This document shows positions 50,713 to 61,980 of a DNA stretch of 64,000 bases, piece by piece; the stretch's first letter is position 1, and each line of letters begins with the position of its first letter. The notes beneath the pieces are model-generated. The model saw only the letters and a program-made list of their open reading frames with translations, ran no database searches and had not been told where the DNA came from. The translations under genes and the position numbers were made by a program. Source of the DNA: Anthracocystis setariae (Eukaryota > Basidiomycota > Ustilaginomycetes > Ustilaginales > Ustilaginaceae). The stretch lies in assembly GCA_928724745.1 (NCBI GenBank), contig CAKMXJ010000008.1, positions 620,001 to 684,000 on the forward strand, in the 5' to 3' direction.

Positions 50713-53616
50713 ATGTCGACCACTTCACCACAAAAGCGTAGGCATTCGGCGTATGTCACTTCCTTGCTCGATCAACCTATGCGTCAAACGCGCTCCATGG
50801 CCAGGATATCGGATGTCGCAGATCCAGCAGCGCGACCCTGCTACTCATCACAGCCGAAATCGTCTTCACCTCGCAAAGCGCGAGCTAGCCAGGCTGCACA
50901 GCTGGAAGAGTTCGACCAGGATTCGCAAGACGTCAGTATGGCTCCGTGCATGGAGAGTCCCAAGAAGGGTCGTTTCGATGATTTTGAGTTCGAACTCGAG
51001 AACAGCGTCGCCGAAGTGCCAACAAGACGCAGGAGGATTACTACAACACGACAACCATCCACATCTCCTTCTGCAGATGTCGGTCTGCCTCGTTCCAAAA
51101 CATCCACAACTCTGTTTTCCAGCGCTACTTCCAACATGCTTCTCGCCAGTCGGAAAGGAAACTCGGCTCCTAGTGAAGAGGATGTAAACGCTGGTGCAAG
51201 CCCTGTCAAGCGAACCGTACCACTCTCGCGGCCGTCAAGATTGCATGCAGGCTCGAGCAGTCGTGTCTCGTCACTCGCAGCAGTCACCGAATCTGCAAAC
51301 CGCAAAGTATCGGTGGCTGTCGGGAGCGCTCCGACCAAGGCGGCCGAAGGGTCAACTGTAGCAGATACCAAGCCACCCTCGAGCAACCGCCTACTTTTCG
51401 GCACTTCCGCCATTTCAGTCAAACGCAATCCCTTCCACGATACTACAGATGTCAGCGGCCTGGCCGCCTTGGGAGAACCAAGACACTCGCCAGTCAAGCG
51501 CTTTCAGCCCAAATCCGAATTCATCATCTCGTCTCCCGATCGACCCGACCGCAAACCCATCAATCTCCTCGAACTCAAACCATCTCCTGGAAAGGCTAGC
51601 AGAGGTATCTTTCGTCACGACTCTGCCCTTGACGACAGTGACGACGATGGATGGGGAGACAACTCAGGCTCCAATACGGTGGACGAAATCAGGCTGGTCA
51701 AGGGACCTGCGCAGCACAGCCAACGCGTCACAAGCATCAAAGAAAACCACCCTTCCTCTTCGGATACAACCGCTTCTGCATCCTCATCAAACAGCGATAC
51801 CAAGTCGAGCATCAGACGCTCAACTACGACCATGGATGTCAAGCACACTCTTTCGACAGAGACCTCCAATGCGCTTGCGAGCCTGGAGGCCTCGCTCGCC
51901 AGACTCAAGGCGAAGACGAGAAGCCCGCCTAGCACTGCTTCCACCAAGAAAAAGGAAGATATTCGAGACACGACCATGAAGCGGGAGCTTGGCATCACCC
52001 GTACATCCACCCTCACCACTAGCCGTACAACGTTCAATCTCAAGAGCGCTGCCAGAGGCGACTCGTCTATCAGTGCACGCTCGACCGCCGACCAAAGTGC
52101 GGATAGTAGTGGCTTTAAGCGTCCGTCTGGTCGCATTTCCGCGCTGGCCAAGTCGAGGGAATCGAGCGGCGATCAACGCTCCGCCCTGAATACTTCTTTG
52201 ACCTCGGCAAAGTCAATGATGTCGTTCGGAGCTCCGCGCTTGCCTGGCTTCAGCGATCCCGTTAGTCGTCCCGCTAGACCGATGGGTTTGCCTACCAGTA
52301 GGGCTTTGTCCTCGTCAACCTCGGAGGCCGAAGAGCAAGCTGCACAGCAAGAGGAAATAGAGAGGGTCGCCGAACAGAAGAGGCAGGCCGGGTTGAAGGC
52401 TGCAAAGCGCAAGTCCATGTCCTCTGTTCTGTCGCGCGGCATGCCTCCACCTCTGCAGAAGAAGGATGCCGACTCTTCAGCCTCAACGTCGGCCACTGGA
52501 TACAAAGGCTCGTCTCAGACTTTGGACTCGCCAACAACGATGGAAAACAGTGTCGAGCCGGCTGAAGCCAAGAAAGCAGCCAAAGCAGCGCGTCGTCGCT
52601 CGCTCTACACCTACGTGCCTACCAGGCGAGATGGCACGGTTGGCGATCGTTCTGTGGGCAATATTTCCAGTGGACTCATCAATGTCACCTCGGGAGCTGC
52701 TTCGGACGCAGACTCTAGCTCGGTAGCGACAAAGAAGATGCGCTTCCTGCGCGGCCTCACTGTCCTCGTCGACGTGAGGGATTTGGATGGAGAAGATGCG
52801 TCGGCTGCGTGGGTTGAGATGCTCAAGAACGCAGGAGCCAAGGTGATGCTCAGGTTTGGAGAGCGAAAGCTAACACACATCGTGTACAAGAGTGGAAGGC
52901 CAAGCACGCTTCATTCGTACCGAGCGCTAGATGATCCGAAACCACATGTGGTGGGCATCAGCTGGATCGTTGCGTGTATGGAGCAGGGCAAGAGAGCGGA
53001 TGAGAAGCCGTACTTGGTCGAGGTGGCGAAACAGGCCATCTTTCAGACGGTAAGTTGTCTTAACTCATATTTGGACACAAAAGCATACAAGACAGCTGAC
53101 GAGACGGAATCTATCCTCTTTCTGACTTTGTTCTGATGCTGTACAGAGGAAGGCTTCAATGGCGCCCAAGCATCTTCCGTCTTCGGCCACGTCGATTCGC
53201 GAGCGTGAGTAGAGCAAAGCAAACCAAACCGATTACCTTTTTTTTACAACTTCATGTGAGCCTCGCGACAATCTTTCTGGCGGTTTTCTTCCTGGCTTTC
53301 TGCTGCACTGTAGGATTTCTGATGCAAAGTACCGTACTGACTCTGATAGATTCTCTTATGATGGTTGGATGCAGTGCCTATGGAGATAGAACAAGCAAAG
53401 AAGAGATTGCTGGTACATGCACCTGCTGTGCCGAGTCCGTTGAGGAGAAAAGTGAGCGCAGGTACACTGTTGGCTTCTCGCCTGGCTGCAACCTCGCTGG
53501 AGGATAGTGACGATACAGGCAAACGTCGGGATGATGGCGATGGAGCGAGGTTGGAAGCGTATCGTGCGAGAGTCAAGTCGGTGCTCGCTACGCAGTCGGC
53601 GGCTGTCGCAGCTTAG
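50713..53616 (+). CDS. BRCT-domain protein, probably genome-maintenance related
   Basis: Exons 50713-53049, 53147-53204 and 53375-53616 give 878 aa. Donors are GTAAGT and GTGAGT, the acceptors CAG, and the phases fit. The start MSTTSPQKRRHSAYV follows CCACC. About 650 residues are disordered and Ser/Thr-rich, with SP/TP sites (SPRK, SPKKGR, SPVKR) typical of CDK substrates and KR-rich patches. One BRCT domain follows at about 676-780 (LRGLTVLVDVRDLDGED, AGAKVMLRFGERKLTHIVYK, VVGISWIVACMEQGKR), most like the first BRCT of microcephalin. The C-terminal two exons encode a basic helical tail (IEQAKKRLLVHAPAVPSPLR). No second BRCT is seen. The exact ortholog is not recognised. Confidence 0.82.
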
Positions 53617-56600
53617 ACAGAGCGAGCAAGTGGCTTCATCCACCTTCTGTAGACTAGGTACGCTGCTTGGTGCGGTCCGCGCTCTCGCAGCTTCATGTAA
53701 TCACATAGATACCACGTACTGAAGATACTCCATAAAACTATGGCCTTTGTTTGGCAATGATTGATCTCATGTGAGGCTGAGCGCTGAGTGTTGCAACACG
53801 ACTTGCTCAGCTAAGAGGGTTGACTGTGCGATACGTTGGCATCCAGCCATGGCGATGGCGAGGACAGCACCGCTTTACCCCGGACAAAGCGGATGAGGCT
53901 TGGCGGAGGTGATGGCCGCTTCAACGGATGCGGTTTTGCCAAGCCACAGTCAGACAATGGGTAAGCTGGGGATGCGGAATAGAGTGCCGAGCTGCGCTGA
54001 TGAGAGCGTCGCTAAACTTTGGACAGAGCTCATAGAGAGTCTAAGGATCTGGCGCGCGGGGGGGCTTGGAACGTAAACTACAAGGTTGGTGGACCAAAAG
54101 TATGACAGTATAGCATCCATTGCCAGACTCAGCATCAATTCAATGAAGCATTCACGTGCACTGGCGCTACCGCTTCGACGAGATTGGAGAAGAATGGAGA
54201 GTAAGATGATCTCTGTGGTGACAAGGCAAGCGGAAGTTCAAATCCCGAAGGAAACTACAAACTCGCTTCCGGCGAACGGGCGGAATTGACATCCAGACCA
54301 GGTCTCAATTTACGGCTTCCGATGGAGGACAGCCTCGAGGCAATCAAGGACGGAACCATGTTTCGTTCCTATGTACACTGACTCGAGCAACCCCAGTGTT
54401 GTGCTGTTCTGTGCTGTACTGCACTACACTATACTATGCTGTGGTGAATGGATGGTTTGCTCATGGCGAAAGCGAGCTCATCCTCGTTTGTTAGAAGGAT
54501 GTGGAGCACGGGAAAGTGTGGAGGTGAAAATTACGGTTCAAATTATCCGGCAGTATGACGCTCACTTTGCATAATATTCTGATCGTCACGACGACGGTGT
54601 ACGCGCATAGGCGAGCCGTTATTTGGCAAATGAACTTCTTGAGTTGATGGCAGGCGGGAGTCTCGGCTACTAATTTTGGCCCAATCCAAATGATAACCGT
54701 TCAGGAACAGAAGTGAGAACAGATGTGAACTTTCTGACGTCGTTGCAGCGCATCACTCGACAAATCCGCTTTGCACTCTCTTTCAATCAACGGGACCCGC
54801 GAACACCGATCAGATTGTTGGGCTTCGCCAAAGCAAGCAGGTGACGCAGGAGGAAGTGTTGACAGACCGCTTCGTTCGGGTTGAAGGATTTGCAAGGTGC
54901 GTGGATTCTAGATGGGCGCGCAAGTCAGCGAAAGAGCGCCAAGTCGGCCAACTTTTGATGGAAGCGAGGATGGTAAAGTTTCGCGCACCCCCGCAAAGCA
55001 CACAGTCTGAATGATGGTGCTCCTAGTTATGGTGATTTGCAGAGAGCCACTGAGTAAGATCAATCGGATCTATCAGAGAGGGTCGATGGCAGCCAGCCAG
55101 GCACATCACGATACAGGGACTGTAACAGCAAGATTCATAGAGAGGCTTTGCTTCGGGAGCGAAAGATCTGCTATTGAACGAGGCAGATTGGAGCCGATCG
55201 AGGTCGATGGCGAGGGGCAGTCCAGTACAGTGCTGTACTGTACTGCATGAGGCTGCAATCATGGTAGGTTCTGTAGCTCGCTGCAGGCAACCATCGTGAC
55301 CGAAACCGACCTCCAGCTCTGCGGCAGTGGTACCATGATAGGTGAGCGCTCGATTGCACTAACCGTTCGGTTAGGATCCGCGCATTGCAATGCACTGCGC
55401 GTCGCTCATCGCCTAGCTGGCCGAGGCGAGATCACAACAAAGGTGCTTCCTGCCGCTGTCGAACGCGACTAAATTGGACTGAAAAGCATTGACCAAATTA
55501 GCCTAAAAATGTGAATATGCTCTGCAACATAGTGTATATTGTCAACATACTCTAGCACTGTACGCTGTAATGATCACAAGACGCAATCCAGATCGGCAGT
55601 CCCGAAAGATGCAGTCAAAACGAGTGCTTGTGAGTTGAAAGTTCCGACCCCGCAGATGAGCAAGTGTCCCCCAGATGGATAGTGCAATGGTGGAAGAGGA
55701 TCGAGAATGTATTGGGGGGGGGCCGCCTGGGTTGCCCCCAAAACGGACGCTTCCGGGATCGTGGCCGAGCGAGACATGGCGCCAAGACGCAGGCAACACA
55801 GACTCCGCTGGGCTGTGTGCGGAGAATTTCCTCTCAACTGGTACACTACAGCACTGGGACTGTCACGGTAAAGTACTGTACCTCTGACCGTGTATTTTTC
55901 ATGGGCACATGAGCACGGCGCACTGAAAATCCAAATTAAATAAACACAAAAAAAGGGTTTAATAGAACAAAGCTGCTGAAGGCACCCTTTTTTTTCACCA
56001 CCCCGAATTTAATTCACAATTTCCTACTTGTAAGCGGCGGCGGCCACCGATACTCGCCTTTCAGTATTGAACGTAAATCGGTCGGTCAACGCTTGCTTAT
56101 CTTCGGTTTCACTGGACTTGCTGTCCACGATAACGTATGCAGGCGCAACGAGGGGAGCGCAAAAGGTACAGAGATCCAAACACATATCGGATGTACTCAC
56201 TGGCAAGCGTCGCATGCGGGCGCTGCAAGAATCTATCTAACGGCACTTGCGTTTGTTGTCTGTCGTCCCATACTACTGTATTGCAAAAGTGTTTAGTGTA
56301 ATCCGGCTCATGCAGAAATAAAATGTTTCGCTTATACCGCACAACCACATCATCGAAATCTGTCGTTTTTCGCTTCCACGCACCAAGTGATTGAACCCTT
56401 GTCTAAGCTGCAGCTCACCGCCGCCAGCCTTTGATCATTCCAAATGCGCCGCATCTTGGCATCCGCCGGCCTCTGATGATGCTGTATGATCCTGTCCGAG
56501 CTCCAGTATTGTATTCACGCCGCATAGTACTGATCAGAGCTTAGTGTGTTTACGCTCGTCATCGACAGTCAGAAGCTGAAAGTCTAAGCTGATGTGAATT

Positions 56601-57341
56601 TGCTAACGTCGATCGCTGGTAGTGAGAGGCCAACGCAATACTCGAGCCCACTCAACTGCAATGCAATGCATTGACTCTGCACTGCACTGTACTCATAACA
56701 GATGCAGGGCTTGGGGAGTCCGGAGCTGTCTTACCGTAGCACACTCTTCCTGCTCTGCATGGTCCCTTGCCGCCAGCTCTCCAGTTCTGTGAGACAGTGC
56801 AGATCTGCAGCGTCGGTATCGTACTGCGCTAGCGTCATTCTTCCGAGCGAGCATACACACCACTGAACGCCACGCCTCCCACTAGTCTCACTTTGGCTTT
56901 GTGTAAACGGCAGGTCCATCCTCCAGCCTTGCCTTCACCCGCCAAACCCATCTCCAGCACACTACAGCATCAAACTGATCCTTGGCGCCAACCTTCTTCC
57001 GTCGCTTGACAATTGTTTGGTACCACATCATCGCTTCATTTCAACCTCAGCACCAACTATATTAGTTTGGTCTCAAGTTGACTTGCTCCACCCACCTCCC
57101 TCCTGTCACACAGCGATACATTCGGCAGACAAAGCCAAGCTACAGCGAATCGTCAACCCTCTCTTTCTCAGCTATCAACACGTTGACCTCTGCATGTTAT
57201 AGGCTACACCATCCATAGCGACTTGAGGTGCCATACAAAGGCCTTCGCGGAATAATCGTTTGCCCGTTGGTCTTAGTCGACCTCTCTTGCCAAACACCAG
57301 CCGTGATCCTCCTCTCACTTGCCCTGCATCATCTCAGCACC
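53617..57341. other. Gene-poor stretch of 3.7 kb
   Basis: No frame here has codon use, domain content or splice structure I can support. It contains CTGTACTG/TGCTGTACTGC-type words (about 54400-54440, 55225-55250, 55865-55880 and 56660-56695), an A/T-rich patch (about 55925-56030), and a GTTCAAATCCCG box at about 54234-54245 without a matching A box or cloverleaf. The final 300 bases are a CT-rich leader for the next gene. Confidence 0.5.
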
Positions 57342-58577
57342 ATGTCTTCTGCACTTGCAACTGTCGCGCCCGTTAAAGCTGGGTTCATGGCCTCGACCCG
57401 TCGTCCCTCCAAACCAACACTTACCATCCCGACAACCGCTTCCACTTCCAAGCCGCTGATACCGACCATCCTCATCACACCGCCCGACGCACCTCACCAG
57501 TATTCTTGCGCTGTACCCGAGCAAGTCTACGAAAAGAAAGTGCTGTTCGTGCCGGTCAGGACGGAGGAACTCGGCTGGGCCGAGCACGGACTGTACTGGA
57601 ACGGCACATATGCCTACCCTGTGCATCAGATCTACGACAAAGAGGGCAACTCGATCGGTCGTCGACGAAAGGGGCCAGTGGGCTATAGGTTCGAAGAGTA
57701 CTATGAGAACAGCAAGCAACGCCACGCCAACGCTCAAGATGAGGCTAGTGTGAGACTCGACGAACCGGCTCCGGCAAGAATCGAAAGCACTGCAAACCAA
57801 GTGGCTCGTTCCATGGACGACGAACAGCCACAGACTGAGAAGACGGTTGAGGATCAAAGCCCAGTCAGTCCCACGCTTTCGGAAGCAACCGAAACCGAAG
57901 ATGGCAGTTCCTTTGGCAGCGACGATGCTAGCTCCCTGTGGTCTCACAACGACGACAATGAATCCGAGTGCACTTCGCCAGGTAGCACGTCTCCGATTGG
58001 AGACGATGAACAACCAAGCTTTCCAGTCGACAAGCTTTGCGATAAGCTCTCGCTTCTGTCATCGCCCACTCCTCCGAGTCGGAACACTTGGCTTTCGCTC
58101 GGCACTCTTACGCCATCTACAGTCACGACAGCTTCGAATTCGAGATCGCAATCCGTACCGGTATCATTGGAAACTTTATCGAGGAGCAGATCGAAATCCA
58201 CTTCGCTCACCGAGCCACAAAACAGACAGCAAAACAAGAGACGCAACAGCACCACATCTGCATACTCGAGTATCATTGATGAGCTCGTCACATCACGCTT
58301 CACCTCGACATCACCACCACTACGCTCAGCCACCCTACCACGCTCCACTCGGCGAGCCACATCCAAACTCGCCAGCACTAGCATCCTCCGCTCGCCTCTG
58401 CCCACCACCACCTTGAGACATCACAACTCCAGGAAGACAAATTGCCCCTGGGCTAGTACCACCACCAGCGACGGTGGTGAAGACTTTACAGCCGGCTGGA
58501 CGTTTGAAACCCAATCAGCAGCTCTTACTTCAACCTGGACCAACAACTCGCTATCTTCATCAAGTCTCCACTTCTAA
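57342..58577 (+). CDS. Hypothetical low-complexity protein
   Basis: A 411-aa protein from the ATG at 57342 (CACCATGTCTTCT). The open frame begins 114 bases earlier without a better start. Residues 55-130 are the only compact part (YSCAVPEQVYEKKVLFVPVR, LGWAEHGLYWNGTYAYPVHQ, KGPVGYRFEEYYE) and look like a small folded motif. The rest is Ser/Thr-rich with acidic stretches and SRSRSKS. I recognise no family. The Trp/Tyr-rich core, the Kozak context and a TATA-less CT-rich leader argue that it is real. It converges with the SR-kinase gene, with 349 bp between their stops. Confidence 0.7.
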   Translation: MSSALATVAPVKAGFMASTRRPSKPTLTIPTTASTSKPLIPTILITPPDAPHQYSCAVPEQVYEKKVLFVPVRTEELGWAEHGLYWNGTYAYPVHQIYDKEGNSIGRRRKGPVGYRFEEYYENSKQRHANAQDEASVRLDEPAPARIESTANQVARSMDDEQPQTEKTVEDQSPVSPTLSEATETEDGSSFGSDDASSLWSHNDDNESECTSPGSTSPIGDDEQPSFPVDKLCDKLSLLSSPTPPSRNTWLSLGTLTPSTVTTASNSRSQSVPVSLETLSRSRSKSTSLTEPQNRQQNKRRNSTTSAYSSIIDELVTSRFTSTSPPLRSATLPRSTRRATSKLASTSILRSPLPTTTLRHHNSRKTNCPWASTTTSDGGEDFTAGWTFETQSAALTSTWTNNSLSSSSLHF

Positions 58578-58873
58578 TCTCACACCACTCCCCGTCGGTC
58601 CCGCATAATCACTCTGCACTGTACTTGTATCGTCCACTCTGTTGTACCTATAGATCTCCAACAGCCAAAATACAAATCTACTCTCCCTTCAACTCAACTC
58701 CAACTCCCGCGTTCGGCTTCCATGTCACAATCATAATCACAGCAATCAGTAACAACAACGAACGAAGATCAACAAAGCATGCATTATCACTCAAGCAAGA
58801 AATACGGCAAGGCTTGCCTAAAAACACAACAAAAGACTAAGAGAAAGGGAGAAAAGCTACACTATCTGTACAC

Positions 58874-58898
58874 AGAGAGAGAGAGAGAGAGAGAGAGA
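58874..58898. repeat. (AG)n microsatellite
   Basis: A run of about 12 AG units in the short interval between the hypothetical gene and the kinase gene. Confidence 0.93.
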
Positions 58899-58926
58899 CA
58901 GAGCGAGACAGAGAGATCCGCGAGGA

Positions 58927-61900
58927 CTACTGAACCGTGGTAGCTACAGGTGGTCTGGCCAATCCCTGCGGAGAGCGTGAGTCCGCTTCGGCCCTGTTGC
59001 CACTGCTGCCCGATTGACCTGTCAGCTTTGGCGTCGAGTTGGGCCTCATTGCGGCCTCCTCATTCGCCAACCCTTTGACGGTCATGTGCGACTCACCGGC
59101 GGCCGTCCCGTCCGAACTCGTCGACCTCTCCATCGTTTCTGCCTGAAGTGCATGCAGCGGTCCACCCGTCGCTGACATCATGTTCGACGTCCCTTTGGCA
59201 GCTGCTGCGGCCGCCTCCGCCTGATGCTGCGCCGCGCGACGCTTGGCGTCTTCCAAGCCCTGCATGTTGAGCGTCAGAGGCGCAGGACTGCTCCCCACCG
59301 ACCCAACCGGCTTCAGCGCGTCCGCCTCACTCGGCGTCAACCCGGGAGGCAGGGTTCGTCCACTGGGACTGCTAGACACCAACGCGTCTACGTCGATGCC
59401 TGCCTGTCGCATTGCCTGCTCGATCTCTCCCTGCACAACAATGCCTTCGATCCAGGTGTGGTCCAACAACTCCCTCGCACCTGCTCGCTTCTCGGGATGC
59501 AATCTGAGCATGGGCAACAGGAACGAGCTCAGCTCGTTGGCCTCGGTGTACGGCATCAGATACTTCTCCTGAAGCACCGAGATGAGCGGCCAGAATCGCA
59601 ACTTGTGAATATGACGCAACTCTCCACGACGATTAAAGATGTCGGCACTATACTTGCCGGCGAAAGCAAGACTCTTTGGGAAGTCGCCTAGCAACTCGAT
59701 AATCTGAGCAACGTGGTCGTCATCTTTGTTGTACTTGGTGCCGGCGGCGGGGTCGAACAGGTAATCTCCAGTCAAGAGCTCGAAGAACATGCAGCTGGCG
59801 GACCACATATCGGCAGTGGTGCCCCATTTGGCACCGAGGATTACCTCAGGACAGCGATACTGCCGTGTCTGAATATCGTTGGTGAAGTGATGGTCCACCC
59901 AACAAGCGTTACCGAGATCGGCGATTTTGACTGTGATGCGTTCCAACGAGCTTGGATCGTAAGGTGGCGGCGGAGGAAGAGTGTTGGGATCGCCTGCTGC
60001 TGGTGCGGGTTGGTGGGTGTCCTGATCCATCTGGTTTGTTTCAGCGTGGTTGGGAGGACTAGGCGAATCCACCGACATGGGGGATGGCGAGTCGGTCGGC
60101 TCGGCAGCTGGAACAGCGGATGAGCTGGTACCTGCTGCTGAGGTCTCGGCTGCTTGTGGGACGCGTGGAGCACCGAGCGAGAGAAGCGAAGGGCCCTTTT
60201 GCTGGGGGGCGCCTGTTGTCATTCTGCTACCAAAGGAGTCGGCAGGCAAGCTGGTTGAAGGCTGAGTGCTGAGCTGAGAGATACCGTGACCGATCAACTC
60301 GGTTGCCTTTTCGCGCTCCTTGCTCGTGGCAAGGGAACCGCCCTTGGAGCCGGCTGCTTCACTGCTTGCACCACTTCGGAAGCCATGTTCGCTGTCGCTG
60401 ACGCTTGGCTTGTCAATCTTGGACATGCCAAAGGCCCACTTGTCGAACATGGGACTGGAGCCGAGACTGCTGCTTGGACTAGGCAATGGCTGCGAACCTG
60501 TGATGAAGATGGCATCACGCTTTGGTGTCTGTGTGCCTCCTCGGCCCTGACTTGGTGGCACACCGACAAGCTTGGTTGGAACTGCGGCGGGGTTGGAGCG
60601 CAACTCTGCCTCGACGACTGCCTCGACGTCATCGATGCAGATTAGGACATTCTCGGGCTTGAGATCGGTGTGGATGATACCACACTCTTGGTGCATGTAA
60701 TCGAGACCGAGAAGCACCTGCTTTGCGATCTGCTTGACAATGTGAGGTGGGACGCCACGGTGCTGATATCGTTTGATAAGGCCGAGCAGATTCTCGCCGA
60801 GCACTTCGAACACCATGCAGACGTGCGAACCGTTGGGACCCTTGTGTCGGAAGTGATCCAAAAGCGATACACAGTGACGTCTGCCGGGGTGATTTGGATT
60901 GGCGGAAACGAGGCGCTGGAGCAACTTGATTTCGTCGAGCGCGGTCTCGGTGTAGTGTGGAGCGCTCTTGACCACTTTGAGTGCAACGTGTCGCTTCATC
61001 TTGATGTCTTTGGCAAGCCAGACGGTGGAGAAGTGACCCCAGCCTAGCTTTCGGACGATGAGATACCTACCATCCGAGAAGGTATCGCCGACATGAACGG
61101 GGTGGTAGCCGCCCTTGCCATAGTCTTCGAGGTCTTCCTCGTCTTCGGTCATGACGGAACCCATGTCTGAAGAAGCGTTGATGGATGAGGGTCCGTAGCT
61201 AGCTGGAGTTTGCTGGTCTTGAGAAGTGCCGGCTATTGAGATGGAATTGGAGGGCATAGATGGGTTGTGGAGGTAGGGTGCGCCCGACATTGGAACGGGT
61301 AGTGCCGACATTGGGCCAGGAGTGTTGACTGGCGATGGACCAGGTGTGCAGGTAGATGTGATTACGTTGCTGTACGCCTTGTCGCTGCCAAGCTCGTTGG
61401 ATGGGCTGTAGGCGAGACGGCAAATGAAATCGATTTAGTCGAAGCACAAGAGAGGGAGAAAGGGTTGTAAGGTCAGTATTTGCGAACGCGATCTGGACGA
61501 GAGATGCAGTGCTGACGTTGAAAAGCTGTGCGCGAGACAACAGAAGCGGTCCAAGTGCTGTTTCCATGACGCCTACACTCGGGAACGCGACAAGCCTGCC
61601 AACAAAGGCATGTGAATGCACTCTCTGTTCAGGCTGCCGCCACTCTTGCGGCTTCTCGGAGCGCTCGCAGGACGTGAGTGCGGCGTTTCGCTGGTCGAGG
61701 CGCATCACGAGGAAGCGGCGAAAGCTTGAAAAGGATTGAAGGGAGGTCTGCAGAGCTTAATCGCGCTTCAGACTTTGAGAGCAAATCCAAACAGCCAGCT
61801 GCGGTCTTGAGCCTCACGCGTGCGCCAAAAGCGAGCACTTGGCCATTCCTAGCCTCGCAAGAATCCTCCCATTGAGACGGCATCTCCGTTCCGAAGAGCT

Positions 61901-61980
61901 GCTCAAGGCCGATCGAGCACACATTTGGCTTTGTCTAGCATCTACTTGAATCTGGATGGAACTTACCCTGCAGACGACAT
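58927..61980 (-). CDS. SR-protein kinase, SRPK/Dsk1/Sky1 family
   Basis: Minus-strand exons 61980-61967 (14 nt, ATG TCG TCT GCA GG) and 61405-58927 give 830 aa. The 561-nt intron has a GTAAGT donor and a CCTACAG acceptor, and the join yields MSSAGPSNELGSDKAYSNVI before an internal Met at 61311. The kinase domain is split. The N-lobe starts at GRYLIVRKLGWGHFSTVWLA with VALKVVKS and the catalytic loop IHTDLKPENVL. A roughly 200-residue Ser/Pro-rich spacer follows, then the C-lobe with KIADLGNACW and QTRQYRCPEVILG. The split by a spacer is diagnostic of SRPKs, which phosphorylate RS-domain splicing factors and shuttle to the nucleus. A roughly 190-residue low-complexity tail follows. If the intron is not used, the start would be 61311. 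Confidence 0.94.

Noticed and set aside
54190..54260. Possible tRNA (GTTCAAATCCCG B-box-like sequence)
   Set aside because: The T-arm pairs imperfectly and no A box or acceptor stem is found at the right distance.
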